A stretch of 19,725 nucleotides of DNA, taken from NCBI GenBank assembly GCA_905203765.1, contig CAJKXC010000046.1, positions 1 through 19,725 on the forward strand, in the 5' to 3' direction. The notes beneath the pieces were generated by a model. It ran no database searches. It was not told the origin of the DNA and saw only the letters and a list, made by a program, of their open reading frames with translations. Positions within the stretch are counted from its first letter, which is position 1. Each line of letters begins with the position of its first letter. Below are positions 1 through 6,816 of the stretch, piece after piece. Position numbers and translations under genes: made by a program. This DNA comes from an uncultured Bacteroides sp. Lineage in GTDB: Bacteria; Bacteroidota; Bacteroidia; Bacteroidales; Bacteroidaceae.

Positions 1-712
1 CCAGCACTTGCGGTTCGCGGTGCAGGGTTTCGTAGATGGCTTCTACCAGCGTGGTGGTCTTTCCGGTGCCCGGCGGGCCATGCACGATGGACACGTCGCG
101 GGTGCACAGCACTTTGTTCACGGCAGTCTCCTGCGTGGAGTTCAGCCAGGGAAAGCGTACGGGGTAGAGTTCGCGGGAGCCGGCTTTCGCTGTTCCCAGC
201 AGTATATCTTTCAGTTCGGCGAGGCGGTTGCCTTTGGCACGAAGCACATCTTCCAGTGCCTCGAACATGGTGCGGTAAGAAGTTTCATCGAAATAAAGCT
301 GCACGCCGAGGTTGTCTGCTCCCTGTACTTCCATGATGGCGCCCGCACCGGGCATTACCAATACCATCCGTGCTTCGTCGGCATAGCTGACGGTCGCGAT
401 GAAGTTCATATAAGTAATCTTCCCGTCGGCGGACTGGCGGAAGAAGCAGGCGGGACGGCCGAACTCAAAGTTGTGTTCTATATCCGTATTTTCGGCACGT
501 GTTACTTCTATTACCAATTGATTCAAGGAGTTATAGTAACTTCGTCCCGGCGTGGCAGGATACCAGCATAGTCCGCGTTTTACCTTTCGGGCTACACCCA
601 TATTCTCCGTTTGCCGCTTGAACTCCTCTTTTTCGTGCTCGTATTCCATACGCAGCAGTAGTTGTTGTCGTTGGAGATGCAGGACGGGACTGTTTGAATC
701 TTCTTCTTTCAT
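1..712 (-). CDS. Superfamily 1 helicase (IGHMBP2/DNA2-like AAA ATPase), N-terminal part
   Basis: Reading the minus strand from an ATG at 712 gives 237 open codons that run off the left edge. The visible part has a charged helical N-terminus, a region resembling the N-terminal RNA/DNA-binding beta domain of IGHMBP2/Upf1-type helicases (residues about 40-130), a helical stretch, a Q-motif-like LNSTQ (190-194) and a Walker A, GPPGTGKTT (211-219). The helicase core with Walker B and motifs III-VI lies outside the window. The family unwinds DNA or RNA with ATP. A second ATG at residue 21 is an alternative start, and is attractive because the promoter-like TACCTTTG at 725-718 would place the transcript start almost on the first ATG. 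It is divergent from the aconitase operon. The family call is firm because of the Walker A context; the exact substrate is unknown. Confidence 0.85.
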   Translation of the reverse strand, partial: MKEEDSNSPVLHLQRQQLLLRMEYEHEKEEFKRQTENMGVARKVKRGLCWYPATPGRSYYNSLNQLVIEVTRAENTDIEHNFEFGRPACFFRQSADGKITYMNFIATVSYADEARMVLVMPGAGAIMEVQGADNLGVQLYFDETSYRTMFEALEDVLRAKGNRLAELKDILLGTAKAGSRELYPVRFPWLNSTQETAVNKVLCTRDVSIVHGPPGTGKTTTLVEAIYETLHREPQVL

Positions 713-717
713 GTCTG

Positions 718-725
718 CAAAGGTA
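718..725 (-). promoter_or_regulatory. Bacteroides -7 box for the helicase gene
   Basis: On the minus strand this reads TACCTTTG, an exact match to TAnnTTTG. The -33 region (about 745-750) reads TTCTG, a poor match to TTTG. The predicted transcript start falls at or just before the ATG at 712, so the message would be nearly leaderless or translation starts at the next ATG. Confidence 0.45.
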
Positions 726-781
726 ATAAATCTTCGCGTTTGGCAGAAGAAATGCTTTATTTTGTTAAACCTTTCATCCGT

Positions 782-815
782 TTTGCTTGTTTATTATATT
801 AAATTGTAATCTTTA
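782..815 (+). promoter_or_regulatory. Weak candidate promoter for the acn-icd-gltA operon
   Basis: A TTTG at 782-785 is followed after 21 bases by TAATCTTTA (807-815), an imperfect -7 box with one extra base. Nothing better is visible in the 130-base divergent intergenic region, so this is only the best available candidate. Confidence 0.25.
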
Positions 816-843
816 CAAATATGAATATTAAACACACGTGGTT

Positions 844-3087
844 ATGACTTATGATTTATTGATGCTGAAAGCGTTTTACGCTGCTTATGCCGGAAAGATA
901 GAGCACATCCGCAAGGCACTCCATCGTCCGCTGACATTGGCAGAGAAGATTTTGTATGCTCATTTATATAATGAGGGTGAAGTGAAGGACTATAAAAGGG
1001 GAGAGGATTATGTAAACTTTCGCCCCGATCGTGTAGCAATGCAGGATGCGACGGCGCAGATGGCTTTGCTGCAATTCATGAATGCGGGACGGGAGCAGGT
1101 GGCAGTCCCTTCGACGGTACATTGCGACCATTTGATTCAGGCTTATAAGGGAGCGAAGACAGACATCGCAACCGCCACAAAGACCAATGAGGAAGTTTAC
1201 GACTTTCTCCGCGATGTCTCTTCCCGCTACGGCATCGGTTTCTGGCAACCGGGTGCAGGCATCATCCACCAGGTAGTATTGGAGAACTATGCTTTTCCGG
1301 GCGGTATGATGGTGGGTACGGACTCCCATACCCCCAATGCCGGCGGATTGGGAATGGTGGCCATCGGCGTGGGAGGTGCCGATGCAGTAGATGTAATGAC
1401 CGGTATGGAATGGGAACTGAAGATGCCCCGGCTGATAGGTGTGCACCTGACCGGCAAGCTGAACGGCTGGGCAGCCCCCAAAGATGTCATCCTGAAGCTG
1501 GCGGGTATTCTCACCGTAAAAGGCGGGACGAACGCCATTATCGAATACTTCGGCCCCGGAACCGCCTCACTTTCTGCCACCGGCAAAGCAACCATCTGCA
1601 ACATGGGAGCAGAGGTTGGCGCCACCACCTCACTCTTCCCCTACGACGAACGCATGGCTGTCTATCTGAAGGCAACCGGACGCGAAGACGTGGCAGAACT
1701 GGCTACCTCTGTGGCTGCCGGTCTTCGTGCCGACGACGAGGTAATGGCAGATCCGGAGAGATACTATGACCGTGTCATCGAAATAAACCTTTCTGACTTA
1801 GAGCCTTATATAAACGGTCCGTTCACTCCGGATGCTGCCACCCCTATTTCCGGGTTTGCTGCGAAAGTATTGCAAAACGATTATCCCCGCAAGATGGAAG
1901 TCGGCCTGATAGGTTCTTGCACCAACTCTTCCTACCAGGATTTGAGCCGCGCTGTTTCGCTGGCACGCCAGGTCGATGAAAAGCATTTGCAGGTTGCCGC
2001 CCCTCTGATTGTCAACCCCGGTTCCGAACGGATACGCGCCACTGCCGAACGCGACGGCATGATAGAAACCTTCGAGAAGATAGGCGCCACCATCATGGCG
2101 AATGCCTGCGGCCCCTGCATCGGTCAGTGGAAACGCGAGACGGACGACCCTACCCGCAAGAATTCCATTGTAACCTCTTTCAACCGTAACTTTGCCAAAC
2201 GTGCCGACGGCAATCCCAATACCTACGCTTTTGTCGCTTCGCCCGAACTGACCATGGCGCTGACCATTGCCGGCGATTTGTGCTTCAACCCGTTGAAAGA
2301 TACCCTGACAAACAGCCGTGGCGAGCAAGTGATGCTCTCCGAACCCGTCGGTGAAGAGCTGCCCCCGCAGGGCTTTGCCGCAGGAGATGAGGGCTATATC
2401 GCACCGGCTTCTTCCAAGAAAGACATTACGGTAGACCCGCATTCGCAACGCCTGCAACTGCTTACCCCTTTCCCTGCCTGGGATGGAACGGATCTTCTGA
2501 ACATGCCCCTGTTGATAAAGACGCAGGGCAAGTGCACCACCGACCACATCTCGATGGCAGGCCCGTGGCTTCGCTTCCGTGGACATCTGGAAAACATCTC
2601 GGATAATATGCTGATGGGCGCCGTCAACGCCTTCAACGGTGAAACGAATAAAGTATGGAACCGCTCTACCAACACCTACGGCACGGTATCGGGTACCGCC
2701 AAACTGTATAAATCCGAAGGAATCCCTTCCATCGTTGTAGCCGAAGAGAACTACGGCGAAGGTTCCAGCCGCGAACATGCCGCTATGGAGCCCCGCTTCC
2801 TGAACGTGCGCGTTATCCTGGCAAAGAGCTTTGCCCGCATCCACGAAACGAACCTGAAGAAGCAAGGTATGCTGGCATTGACCTTTGTCGACAAGGCCGA
2901 TTACGACAAAATCCGGGAGCATGACCTGCTCTCCGTCATCGGACTGAAAGACTTTGCCCCGGGGCGTAACCTGAAGGTGGTTCTTCATCACGAAGACGGC
3001 ACCCGTGAGAGTTTCGAGGCACAACATACTTATAATGAACAGCAGATAGGCTGGTTCCGTGCCGGCTCTGCACTTAATGCACGATAG
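844..3087 (+). CDS. acn: Aconitate hydratase (mitochondrial/AcnA type)
   Basis: Interconverts citrate and isocitrate through cis-aconitate using a [4Fe-4S] cluster in the cytoplasm. From the ATG at 844 the protein is 747 residues, the usual length for this type. The three cluster ligands are visible: C359 in GSCTNSS and C422/C425 in ACGPCIGQW. The swivel domain carries the substrate-binding GEGSSREHAA (about 638-647), which contains the catalytic serine. Reading could begin at an in-frame GTG at 838, but ATG 844 gives an N-terminus (MTYDLLMLKAF) like that of family members; a third choice is ATG 862. An 8-codon open frame (821-847) ends in a TGA overlapping this ATG. The isocitrate dehydrogenase gene starts 3 bases after the stop, so the two are translated from one message. 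Confidence 0.97.
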   Translation: MTYDLLMLKAFYAAYAGKIEHIRKALHRPLTLAEKILYAHLYNEGEVKDYKRGEDYVNFRPDRVAMQDATAQMALLQFMNAGREQVAVPSTVHCDHLIQAYKGAKTDIATATKTNEEVYDFLRDVSSRYGIGFWQPGAGIIHQVVLENYAFPGGMMVGTDSHTPNAGGLGMVAIGVGGADAVDVMTGMEWELKMPRLIGVHLTGKLNGWAAPKDVILKLAGILTVKGGTNAIIEYFGPGTASLSATGKATICNMGAEVGATTSLFPYDERMAVYLKATGREDVAELATSVAAGLRADDEVMADPERYYDRVIEINLSDLEPYINGPFTPDAATPISGFAAKVLQNDYPRKMEVGLIGSCTNSSYQDLSRAVSLARQVDEKHLQVAAPLIVNPGSERIRATAERDGMIETFEKIGATIMANACGPCIGQWKRETDDPTRKNSIVTSFNRNFAKRADGNPNTYAFVASPELTMALTIAGDLCFNPLKDTLTNSRGEQVMLSEPVGEELPPQGFAAGDEGYIAPASSKKDITVDPHSQRLQLLTPFPAWDGTDLLNMPLLIKTQGKCTTDHISMAGPWLRFRGHLENISDNMLMGAVNAFNGETNKVWNRSTNTYGTVSGTAKLYKSEGIPSIVVAEENYGEGSSREHAAMEPRFLNVRVILAKSFARIHETNLKKQGMLALTFVDKADYDKIREHDLLSVIGLKDFAPGRNLKVVLHHEDGTRESFEAQHTYNEQQIGWFRAGSALNAR

Positions 3088-3090
3088 AAT

Positions 3091-4239
3091 ATGGAAAGAA
3101 TTACCGTACCTTTTATTACAGGTGATGGAGTAGGAGCGGAAGTCACTCCTTCCATGCAGGCAGTGGTGAATGCAGCCCTCAACAAAGCCTATCAGGGCGA
3201 ACGAAGTATAGAATGGAAAGAAGTGCTGGCAGGCGAACGCGCTTTCAACGAAACGGGTTCCTGGCTGCCGGAGGAAACGATGGAAGCTTTCCGCACGTAT
3301 AAAGTCGGCATCAAAGGCCCGCTTACCACACCCATCGGCGGCGGCATCCGTTCGCTGAACGTGGCGCTGCGCCAGACACTTGATTTGTACGTCTGCCTTC
3401 GCCCCGTGCGCTGGTACAAGGGCGTGGTTTCTCCGGTAAGGGAACCGCAGAAAGTGAATATGTGCGTGTTCCGCGAGAACACGGAAGACATCTACGCCGG
3501 CATAGAGTGGGAGGCAGGCACACCGGAAGCCGTGAAGTTCTACCGCTTCCTGCACGATGAAATGGGAGTGACGAAAGTACGTTTCCCCGAAACCTCTTCG
3601 TTCGGTGTGAAGCCCGTTTCCCGCGAGGGGACGGAGCGCCTGGTGCTTGCCGCTTGCCGGTATGCGCTCGACCACGGTTTGCCTTCGGTGACACTGGTAC
3701 ACAAGGGAAACATCATGAAGTTCACCGAAGGCGGCTTCAAGAAGTGGGGCTATGAGTTGGCGCAACGCGAATTCGGCAAGGAGATTGCCGACGGCCGCCT
3801 GACGATTAAAGACTGCATTGCCGACGCCTTCCTGCAAAACACGCTGCTCATTCCCGAAGAGTATTCCGTCATTGCCACGCTGAACCTGAACGGCGATTAT
3901 ATCTCCGACCAGTTGGCTGCCATGGTAGGCGGTATCGGCATCGCCCCCGGTGCCAATATCAACTACAATACGGGGCACGCCATCTTCGAGGCTACCCACG
4001 GCACTGCCCCCAACATTGCCGGAAAAGACATTGTGAACCCTTGTTCTATCATCCTCTCCGCCGTAATGATGCTCCAGCACTTCGGCTGGACGGAAGCGGC
4101 AACGCTGATAGAAAAAGCCCTGGAAAACAGCTTCACCGAAGCCCGCGCCACCGCCGACCTCGCCCGTTTCATGCCCGGCGGCGTCTCTCTCTCCACTTCC
4201 GCCTTCACCGGCGAGATTGTAGGAAGAATAGAAAAGTAA
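3091..4239 (+). CDS. icd: Isocitrate dehydrogenase (bacterial type I)
   Basis: Oxidatively decarboxylates isocitrate to 2-oxoglutarate. The 382-residue protein has the family landmarks: GDGVGAEVTP near the N-terminus (11-20), the substrate segment GGGIRSLNVALRQ (83-95) whose S88 aligns with the regulatory phosphoserine of E. coli Icd, FRENTEDIYAGIEW (127-140), the Tyr/Lys catalytic region around residues 200-210, and HGTAPNIAGKDIVNP (303-317). By my manual alignment the NADP-selecting pair Lys344-Tyr345 of E. coli is N308-I309 here, and Tyr391 is A355, while Arg395 is kept as R359. Coenzyme preference is therefore uncertain. It is shorter than the 416-residue E. coli enzyme. It lies 3 bases after aconitase and 25 bases before citrate synthase, in one operon. 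Confidence 0.96.
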   Translation: MERITVPFITGDGVGAEVTPSMQAVVNAALNKAYQGERSIEWKEVLAGERAFNETGSWLPEETMEAFRTYKVGIKGPLTTPIGGGIRSLNVALRQTLDLYVCLRPVRWYKGVVSPVREPQKVNMCVFRENTEDIYAGIEWEAGTPEAVKFYRFLHDEMGVTKVRFPETSSFGVKPVSREGTERLVLAACRYALDHGLPSVTLVHKGNIMKFTEGGFKKWGYELAQREFGKEIADGRLTIKDCIADAFLQNTLLIPEEYSVIATLNLNGDYISDQLAAMVGGIGIAPGANINYNTGHAIFEATHGTAPNIAGKDIVNPCSIILSAVMMLQHFGWTEAATLIEKALENSFTEARATADLARFMPGGVSLSTSAFTGEIVGRIEK

Positions 4240-4264
4240 GAATAACGATTAAAACGAACGAATT

Positions 4265-5608
4265 ATGAAGAAGGAGTATTTGATTTACAAGCTGTCCGAG
4301 GACCTGAAAGAAGCCACCCGGATTGAAAACGAACTGTTCAAGAAGTTTGATGTGAAGCGCGGTCTGCGTAATGAAGACGGAACGGGAGTATTGGTAGGAC
4401 TGACCAAGATCGGTAATGTAGTAGGCTACGAACGCATCCCCGGCGGCGGTCTGAAGCCGATTCCCGGCAAACTGTTCTATCGCGGATACGACCTGGAAGA
4501 CCTGGCGCACGCCATTATCAAGGAGAAGCGTTTCGGCTTTGAAGAAGTGGCCTACCTGCTGCTCTCCGGCCGTCTGCCCGACAAGGAAGAACTTGCTTCT
4601 TTCCGCGAGTTGGTCAACGACAATATGCCGCTGGAACAAAAGACCAAAATGAACATCATCGAACTGGAAGGAAACAACATCATGAACATCCTGGCACGCA
4701 GTGTACTCGAGATGTACCGCTTCGACCCCAATGCCGACGACACCTCTCGCGACAACCTGATGCGCCAGAGCATCGAACTGATCTCCCAGTTCCCCACCAT
4801 CATCGCCTACGCCTACAACATGCTCCGCCATGCCACTCACGGCCGTTCGCTGCACATCCGCCATCCGCAGGAGAATCTTTCCATTGCCGAGAACTTCCTC
4901 TATATGCTCAAGAAGGATTATACCGAACTGGATGCCCGTACCCTCGACCTGCTCTTGGTGCTCCAGGCGGAACACGGCGGTGGTAACAACTCCACCTTCA
5001 CCGTCCGCGTCACTTCGTCTACCGGCACCGACACCTACTCGTCCATCGCCGCCGGCATCGGTTCGCTGAAAGGCCCGCTCCACGGCGGAGCCAACATACA
5101 AGTGGCGGATATGTTCCATCACCTGCAAGAGAACATCCGCGACTGGACAAACGTAGACGAAATAGACACCTACTTCACCCGCATGCTAAACAAGGAAGTC
5201 TACAACAAGACCGGTTTGATTTACGGTATCGGCCATGCCGTATACACCATTTCCGACCCCCGCGCCGTGCTTCTGAAAGAACTCGCCCGCGACCTGGCAC
5301 GCGAGAAAGGAAAGGAACGCGAATTTGCCTTCCTCGAACTCTTGGAAGAACGCGCCATCGCTACCTTCGGTCGTGTGAAGAACAACGGCAAGACCGTTTC
5401 GAGCAATATAGATTTCTATTCCGGCTTTGTCTATGAACTGATCGGGCTGCCGCAGGAAATCTTCACTCCGCTCTTTGCCATGGCGCGCATCGTGGGTTGG
5501 TGTGCCCACCGCAACGAGGAACTGAACTTTGAAGGCAAGCGCATCATCCGTCCCGCCTACAAGAATGTGCTGGACGACGTCACCTACATACCTATCAAGA
5601 AACGGTAG
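4265..5608 (+). CDS. gltA: Citrate synthase
   Basis: Condenses oxaloacetate with acetyl-CoA to citrate, the first step of the operon's three-step path to 2-oxoglutarate. The 447-residue protein shows the catalytic set: H273 in GPLHGGAN, H324 in GIGHAVYTISDPRA and D383 in SNIDFYSG, plus H237 in the conserved EHGGGNNSTF segment and R332 in the DPR motif. The acidic, helical N-terminal 50 residues are longer than in the short citrate/2-methylcitrate synthases. It starts with an ATG 25 bases after the icd stop. The gene is followed by a strong hairpin terminator, which ends the operon. The gene order (acn-icd-gltA) is what I recall for other Bacteroides. Confidence 0.97.
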   Translation: MKKEYLIYKLSEDLKEATRIENELFKKFDVKRGLRNEDGTGVLVGLTKIGNVVGYERIPGGGLKPIPGKLFYRGYDLEDLAHAIIKEKRFGFEEVAYLLLSGRLPDKEELASFRELVNDNMPLEQKTKMNIIELEGNNIMNILARSVLEMYRFDPNADDTSRDNLMRQSIELISQFPTIIAYAYNMLRHATHGRSLHIRHPQENLSIAENFLYMLKKDYTELDARTLDLLLVLQAEHGGGNNSTFTVRVTSSTGTDTYSSIAAGIGSLKGPLHGGANIQVADMFHHLQENIRDWTNVDEIDTYFTRMLNKEVYNKTGLIYGIGHAVYTISDPRAVLLKELARDLAREKGKEREFAFLELLEERAIATFGRVKNNGKTVSSNIDFYSGFVYELIGLPQEIFTPLFAMARIVGWCAHRNEELNFEGKRIIRPAYKNVLDDVTYIPIKKR

Positions 5609-5643
5609 GATAGAGGCTGACTGTAAAAATATTGCCTGAACCC

Positions 5644-5687
5644 AAAGGGGAAGATGCCGCTACCGCGGAATTCTTCCCCTTTTTTTA
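5644..5687 (+). terminator. Intrinsic terminator of the acn-icd-gltA operon
   Basis: AAAGGGGAAGA (5644-5654) pairs perfectly with TCTTCCCCTTT (5672-5682), an 11-bp stem with a 17-base loop that can itself partly fold, followed by a run of T to 5686. It lies 36 bases after the citrate synthase stop. Confidence 0.9.
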
Positions 5688-5718
5688 TTTGAAATTATCT
5701 TTATCTTCTGTATTTTTG
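5688..5718 (+). promoter_or_regulatory. Bacteroides promoter for the 5749 gene
   Basis: TTTG at 5688-5691, a 19-base spacer, then TATTTTTG at 5711-5718: an exact match to the -33/-7 consensus with proper spacing. The predicted start is near 5724, about 25 bases before the ATG at 5749. It abuts the upstream terminator. Confidence 0.75.
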
Positions 5719-5748
5719 CTATCTCAATAGACTCATTATACATTGACT

Positions 5749-6396
5749 ATGGAAAACACGGCATACTCTTTGGATGAGCTTTTATGCCAATCGCTACTAT
5801 TATTTCGCCAGTATCGGCTCTACGATGATCCGGGTTGTGCGGCAAAAGCATCTCGAATGCTGGAAGATGCCCGTTTGCTGATAGATGCCCAGAATGGTGT
5901 GGACATGGCCAAATGGGGCTGCGCCATGGAGTGCCTTGCCCAGAAGTTCTATATAAATGGCGATACGGATGCTGTGCTGGCAGATATTGATGTCGCTCTG
6001 AACGCCTATTGGAAGAAGATTGAAAAGTCTCCTTTGGATGTTTTCTCCGCTTACTTATGGTTAGGTTATTATTTCCTGTTGCGTTTCCGCAACGACCATT
6101 CGCATTTTCGTTCCCGTAGCAAACAGATGATGTCCGGCATCCTGTCCTTCCTGGCAGATGCGTTTCATCGGCTCGAAAAAGGCACCGTCTCCACAGATGT
6201 CCTGTCTGTCTTTTCTGCCGATGTTTGGGGAGAAACCGTCTACTGGATGGAGCAAGTGCACGATACCCGTATCTGCGAGAAACAATCGGCAGCCCTCCTG
6301 GGACAGCTTTATAACATGAAAAAGGTAGAATTGCAGCACAACCCAAGCGTGCCCAATGTACTGCTCCAGCACATCCTGGAGTTCTATTGCTTCTAA
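5749..6396 (+). CDS. Unrecognised helical protein, 215 residues
   Basis: I do not recognise a family. The ORF can open with TTG at 5743, but ATG at 5749 (MENTAYSLDELL) fits better with the promoter just upstream. The sequence looks all-helical and soluble, with no signal peptide or long hydrophobic segment. It is rich in Leu, Tyr, Trp and Phe, and heptad-like spacing (for example DELLCQSLLLFRQYRLY at 9-25) suggests packed helices such as TPR-like or a protein-binding scaffold. There is no obvious catalytic motif. It is a separate transcription unit between the TCA operon and the RiPP locus, with 420 bases of structured intergenic DNA after it. It could be an accessory factor of the peptide locus or an unrelated housekeeping protein. 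Confidence 0.8.
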   Translation: MENTAYSLDELLCQSLLLFRQYRLYDDPGCAAKASRMLEDARLLIDAQNGVDMAKWGCAMECLAQKFYINGDTDAVLADIDVALNAYWKKIEKSPLDVFSAYLWLGYYFLLRFRNDHSHFRSRSKQMMSGILSFLADAFHRLEKGTVSTDVLSVFSADVWGETVYWMEQVHDTRICEKQSAALLGQLYNMKKVELQHNPSVPNVLLQHILEFYCF

Positions 6397-6500
6397 TCAC
6401 ACTTCCCGCCTTTTCTTTCCCTTGTGTTTGTTGTGTAAAAGCTAAGGGGACAATGCGACAGATGCTTGTGTATTGTCCGTTAAACCTATGTGTTTATCAG

Positions 6501-6586
6501 AGGTTTACTATTGTGAGCCTGTTTGTTTACAGTCGTGAACAAATCAGTTTATTGAAGTGAACAAATCGGCTCACAATAGTGAACCT
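6501..6586. repeat. 19-bp inverted repeat enclosing repeated GTGAAC-like sites
   Basis: The left arm AGGTTTACTATTGTGAGCC (6501-6519) and the right arm GGCTCACAATAGTGAACCT (6568-6586) are complementary at 18 of 19 positions, the exception being a possible G-U pair in RNA. The 48-base interior holds GTTTGTTTAC (6521-6530) opposite GTGAACAAA (6535-6543), giving a second nested stem, and the direct repeat GTGAACAAATC at 6535-6545 and 6557-6567. Hexamers of the form GTRARC occur seven times in the two orientations. No T-run follows the right arm, so a terminator is unlikely. Confidence 0.85.
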
Positions 6587-6608
6587 TTAAAGAACTCTTG
6601 TACTTAGC

Positions 6609-6696
6609 AGGAGAAATGCCCTTGCTCAACAGGATGAATGCCCGTGCATAACAAGATGAATGCTTGTGCCCGACATGATAAATGCCCTTTATCCCA
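6609..6696. repeat. Four imperfect 22-base tandem repeats
   Basis: Units lie at 6609-6630, 6631-6652, 6653-6674 and 6675-6696. Each has the shared core GATGAATGCCCGTGC or a close variant (GAGAAATGCCCTTGC, GATGAATGCTTGTGC, GATAAATGCCCTTTA). The last unit is the most diverged. The array ends immediately upstream of the -33 region of the regulator promoter. A 22-base period is about two helical turns, so each unit shows the same DNA face. Confidence 0.85.
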
Positions 6697-6719
6697 TACG
6701 CTATTGAAGCAGATATTTG

Positions 6720-6727
6720 TATCTTTG
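6720..6727 (+). promoter_or_regulatory. -7 box of the regulator promoter
   Basis: TATCTTTG matches TAnnTTTG exactly. No TTTG is present 19-23 bases upstream, where the tandem repeats end, so this promoter may need an activator. The predicted start near 6733 leaves an untranslated leader of roughly 80 bases. Confidence 0.5.
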
Positions 6728-6752
6728 AAGGCTTGATGAGATGATATTTACT

Positions 6753-6769
6753 TAGTTTGTTACAAACTA
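6753..6769. promoter_or_regulatory. 17-base perfect palindrome, candidate operator
   Basis: TAGTTTGTTACAAACTA is an 8-base inverted repeat around a single central T. It lies 20-40 bases downstream of the predicted start of the regulator transcript, so it could be an operator for a dimeric repressor or a leader hairpin. Confidence 0.5.
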
Positions 6770-6816
6770 CTTCTCCTATTTGTAGATAAAATCTGATAAA
6801 GATATGGAATGCGAAA

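Larger units (their letters stand above)
6397..6816. other. 420-base intergenic region with structured DNA
   Basis: No convincing gene in either strand. In order it holds: a small hairpin GGACAAT/ATTGTCC (6448-6454 with 6472-6478), a long near-perfect inverted repeat (6501-6586), four 22-base tandem repeats (6609-6696), a -7 promoter box (6720-6727) and a 17-base palindrome (6753-6769), then the regulator's start codon. The only ORFs are very short, the longest plus-strand one I noticed being about 26 codons inside the repeats. Confidence 0.8.

Noticed and set aside
8..809. Plus-strand frames at 8-571 and 552-809
   Set aside because: The minus strand here codes for a helicase N-terminus with a Walker A; the plus frames have no family features and the second ends in the AT-rich promoter region.
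1798..4080. 760-codon open frame on the minus strand across aconitase and icd
   Set aside because: It is antisense to two unmistakable enzymes; strong GC-ending codon bias removes stops from the opposite frame. The translation has no recognisable family features.
5747..6400. 217-codon minus-strand frame opposite the 5749 gene
   Set aside because: The plus frame has a consensus promoter and balanced composition; the minus translation is Arg/His/Pro-rich and looks like an antisense shadow.
6501..6586. Bacteroides invertible promoter (phase variation)
   Set aside because: The 48-base interior is much shorter than usual and has no -7 box on either strand; no recombinase gene is nearby. Kept only as a minor alternative in the findings.
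6609..6696. CRISPR array
   Set aside because: Repeats are contiguous, imperfect and without spacers, and there are no cas genes.
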